From: Monarcha castaneiventris obscurior
Taxonomy: Eukaryota; Chordata; Aves; Passeriformes; Monarchidae
DNA: 64,000 nt
Assembly: GCA_026261815.1 (NCBI GenBank)
Contig: JAMPIT010000481.1
Location: forward strand, 1,054,001 to 1,118,000
Reading direction: 5' to 3'
Shown here: positions 61,749-64,000 of the stretch, piece after piece
Layout: the number at the start of each line of letters is the position of its first letter
Numbering within the stretch: the first letter of the stretch is position 1
The notes under the pieces: model-generated
What the model saw: only the letters and a program-made list of their open reading frames with translations
Database searches by the model: none
Told to the model about the DNA's origin: nothing
Program-made: the position numbers and the translations under genes

Positions 61749-63524
61749 TGATCTTTTCCCACTGGCATTTGTCTGAGTGAGCCCAGGACAGGGCTGGCAG
61801 CCCGTGGCTGCTGTGAGCTCCCCTGGCATGGTTTTGTTCCCAGTAAACAGCCCCAGCAGCTTGGTTTGGCTGCCCTGCAGCTCTCAGGCCATGCCTGTGC
61901 CCGTGCTTCTGGAAGGGTTTTGCACTTGAGTGCCCAAAATCACTTCAGGCTCTGCTCTGTGCTTCCCAGCCCACAGGAGACCTGGAATAATAACTGTGAT
62001 GCGCTGCCTTATTGCTTAAATGCCCTCATGAATATACTCCAACCTGATCTACAGTTCAAACAAATTCAATAAGGCAGAGCAGGATTTAAAGATATTTTAA
62101 ATAAATTAACTTCTGCATGGATGTTTATTAAGTTTTATGAAGCCATTTGCTAAAATGTAACTTTTTTTTTGAAAGGTGCCTGAAATTTTCCCCTTGTGAG
62201 CTATGGAAATTGCTTTTATAATTGAAATGAGAAATAAGAGCCAAGCTGAAAGCATCCCTCATGGCTCGAGGCACAGTCCTTGTGCCTTTCTAAAGGAAAA
62301 ATAGAATTATTTGACTCTCCACATCTTTTGTTTTCCTTCCCATTTGCGGGGCGTGACGCGGTGCACGATTGCGTGACACCGCCTGGGAGGGTGGCTTGTG
62401 AGGAGTGGGAAGTTCTGCTTCCCAGGATTTGGCTTTTTCCAGGGGTCAGCCCTGACCTAGACAAGTCACGAGCAGACAGCAACATTTTTCACTCCAGCTT
62501 GAGCACGGGCTGGATTTCTGCATAAGCCGTGGAGGCTCCGCTGGGAGCACCGTGCCCAACACAAAAATCTCCTGCAGCCAGGAAACAAGGATGCTGCCAC
62601 GTGCTGTGGATTGCCACTGCTGAAGACACAAGTTGCAGACTGAAAATACACCTTTGAGCAGAGCAGGGCTGAATAACAAATAAAAGGTTCCATAAAATAA
62701 ATGGTTTTGATCCTTTAATACTTGATGGTGTAGGGACAATAGAGGCTCCTGCTCTTCTCATCTGGAAGCAGCACCAAAAAGCCTTTGGAGAGGCAGTGCG
62801 TTTGAGCTAGGTTTTGGAAGATGGATTTTCCAGGCATGAATGATTCAAAATATTTAAGTTTTATCCTCTTGCTGTTTTCCAAGCAACATTTCCCTCTACC
62901 AGAAATCAAAACAAAAGGGTTGAATGGTTAAAAACGATGAAGATTTTATGGCTCAGCTCAGCTATTGCACAACAGAACATTAACCAGGAGCTGCAGGGAG
63001 GACAGAGGTGACTGATTTTTGCTCATTTCGTGTAAGGACACTTTAATATCATGGGTAATACCGGAGAATTCTGTCCCCACAAAATTACATTTGTTTTAGA
63101 AAAATAAATGATCTCCATTCCCACACTTCAGGCTCCTGCACTCCACGTGCTCCACTCCCTGGATGGGCTGGATGCTCTCCATTGCTGTGCCCAGCAGCAG
63201 GGCAGGACTGCACAGAGCTGATGCTTCTAACAGCTCTCAGGAAGGATTTTTCTGGGCAAACATCACAGATGGGAGTGTCCTGCAAACCTAACTAGTCCCC
63301 CTATTTGTCTGCTGACCTGAAGACAGAGCAGCAGCTGATGTTTGGGTGCTGTTTGTGCTGCAGAGGGCAGGCAGAGGAGCACTCAGGGCCCTTCTGCAGA
63401 GGAGCTGCAAACCCCAGTTCAAGGCCAGAGGGATTTCACCAGTTTAGACCCCAGCCAGGGTGCATGTGCTGACAGCCAGGCTGTGTGACAGAGGCACACC
63501 TGACACTTCCAGGAAAAGCAGCAC

Positions 63525-64000
63525 GAGCCATAAATTTGGATATTTATTTCTTAGGATCAATAAATGACAAAATAAAATACCATACAGTACAAAGGCTATA
63601 TCAGGAATTAACCATTTCATTACACTTTGATCAGTAAATACAGTATCAATAATAGCATGTTACATTGAAAGAGTGTTTCCCATTGCCACACAGAAGGATT
63701 CCACACCCTCTTCCTTCCCTTTGTCACAGAAAATATTACAAAGTAGACACAGACACACTTTTAACATTCATTTTTTCCCCATTGAGCAACAGGCCACAGA
63801 AAATAAAGCACATCAACATTTTGTATCTCAGAATAAAAATAAAAAATAAAGGTGCACTTTAAAAAATATTTGCCATAAATACAATATGTGCAGGACTATC
63901 AGGTGGCACAGCTGGGGAAGGACTCTGGATCACAAAGCCAGGACACAGCATCATGAGATTTTGGATCAGCAATTTCTGTTTTCGTACTAAGCAAACCCAG
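63525..64000 (-). other. Probable 3' UTR end of a minus-strand gene to the right (NTSR1 by synteny)
   Basis: Read on the minus strand this is AT-rich sequence with phrases typical of 3' UTRs (for example TTTGTACTGTATGGTATTTT). It ends at AAGAAATAAATATCC, with AATAAA at 63548-63543. Composition changes to GC-richer intergenic sequence to the left. In human the gene upstream of MRGBP on the same strand is NTSR1, so its 3' end is expected here. No coding sequence is visible, so the identity is inference only. Confidence 0.4.
63543..63548 (-). terminator. Candidate polyadenylation signal AATAAA for the gene to the right
   Basis: Minus-strand AATAAA closes the UTR-like sequence. Several other AATAAA hexamers occur upstream on the same strand, so alternative ends are possible. 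Confidence 0.35.

Larger units (their letters stand above)
59613..63524. other. Intergenic stretch with two CR1 fragments
   Basis: About 3.9 kb. Apart from the two CR1 fragments and a 59-codon open frame at 60683-60862, nothing is recognised. Confidence 0.45.

Noticed and set aside
18541..63524. Search for NTSR1 coding exons, tRNA genes, known microRNAs (miR-1, miR-133, miR-124) and CRISPR-like arrays
   Set aside because: None of the expected motifs was found on either strand by eye. CRISPR arrays are not expected in this eukaryotic DNA, and the regular repeats present are microsatellites or a minisatellite.

Overview
The window looks like avian nuclear DNA, most likely a songbird and probably the homologue of chicken chromosome 20. 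Two things support this. Three genes recognisable from their proteins (COL9A3, OGFR, MRGBP) lie in the order known from vertebrates such as human 20q13.33. About ten fragments of CR1 LINE 3' ends carry the typical avian ending that reads roughly 'cccaaaccattctgtgattc'. The songbird assignment is an inference from repeat style and was not tested. All genes found are on the minus strand.

Layout from left to right. (1) 1-329: first coding exon (signal peptide) of COL9A3; the rest of that gene lies off the left edge. (2) About 650-4340: intergenic, with one CR1 fragment. (3) 4343-12922: complete OGFR, seven coding exons, all six introns GT-AG and every phase consistent, giving a 673-residue protein. 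Its CpG-island promoter is at about 12.6-13.3 kb. (4) About 13650-18184: complete MRGBP, five coding exons, 230 residues. It has a long 3' UTR, a CR1 copy in intron 1, and a CpG-island promoter followed by a degenerate 22-nt minisatellite. (5) 18.5-63.5 kb: about 45 kb with no gene I can identify. It holds CR1 fragments, a long TTCC microsatellite, a GGATCA hexanucleotide repeat, an A/C-only low-complexity block and a few exon-like or long open segments of unknown meaning. (6) About 63.53 kb to the right edge: AT-rich sequence that reads as the end of a minus-strand 3' UTR. By synteny the gene to the right would be NTSR1, but no coding sequence of it is in the window.

The genes are neighbours by conserved synteny, not an operon. 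COL9A3 encodes a cartilage collagen chain. OGFR encodes the receptor for the growth-inhibitory peptide Met-enkephalin (opioid growth factor). MRGBP encodes a subunit of the TIP60/NuA4 histone acetyltransferase complex. I found no sign of a novel operon-like or defence system. The items most worth a second look are a 60-nt exon-like segment at 37.5 kb, the GC-shifted CR1 at the MRGBP CpG island, the 22-nt minisatellite and several unexplained long open frames.
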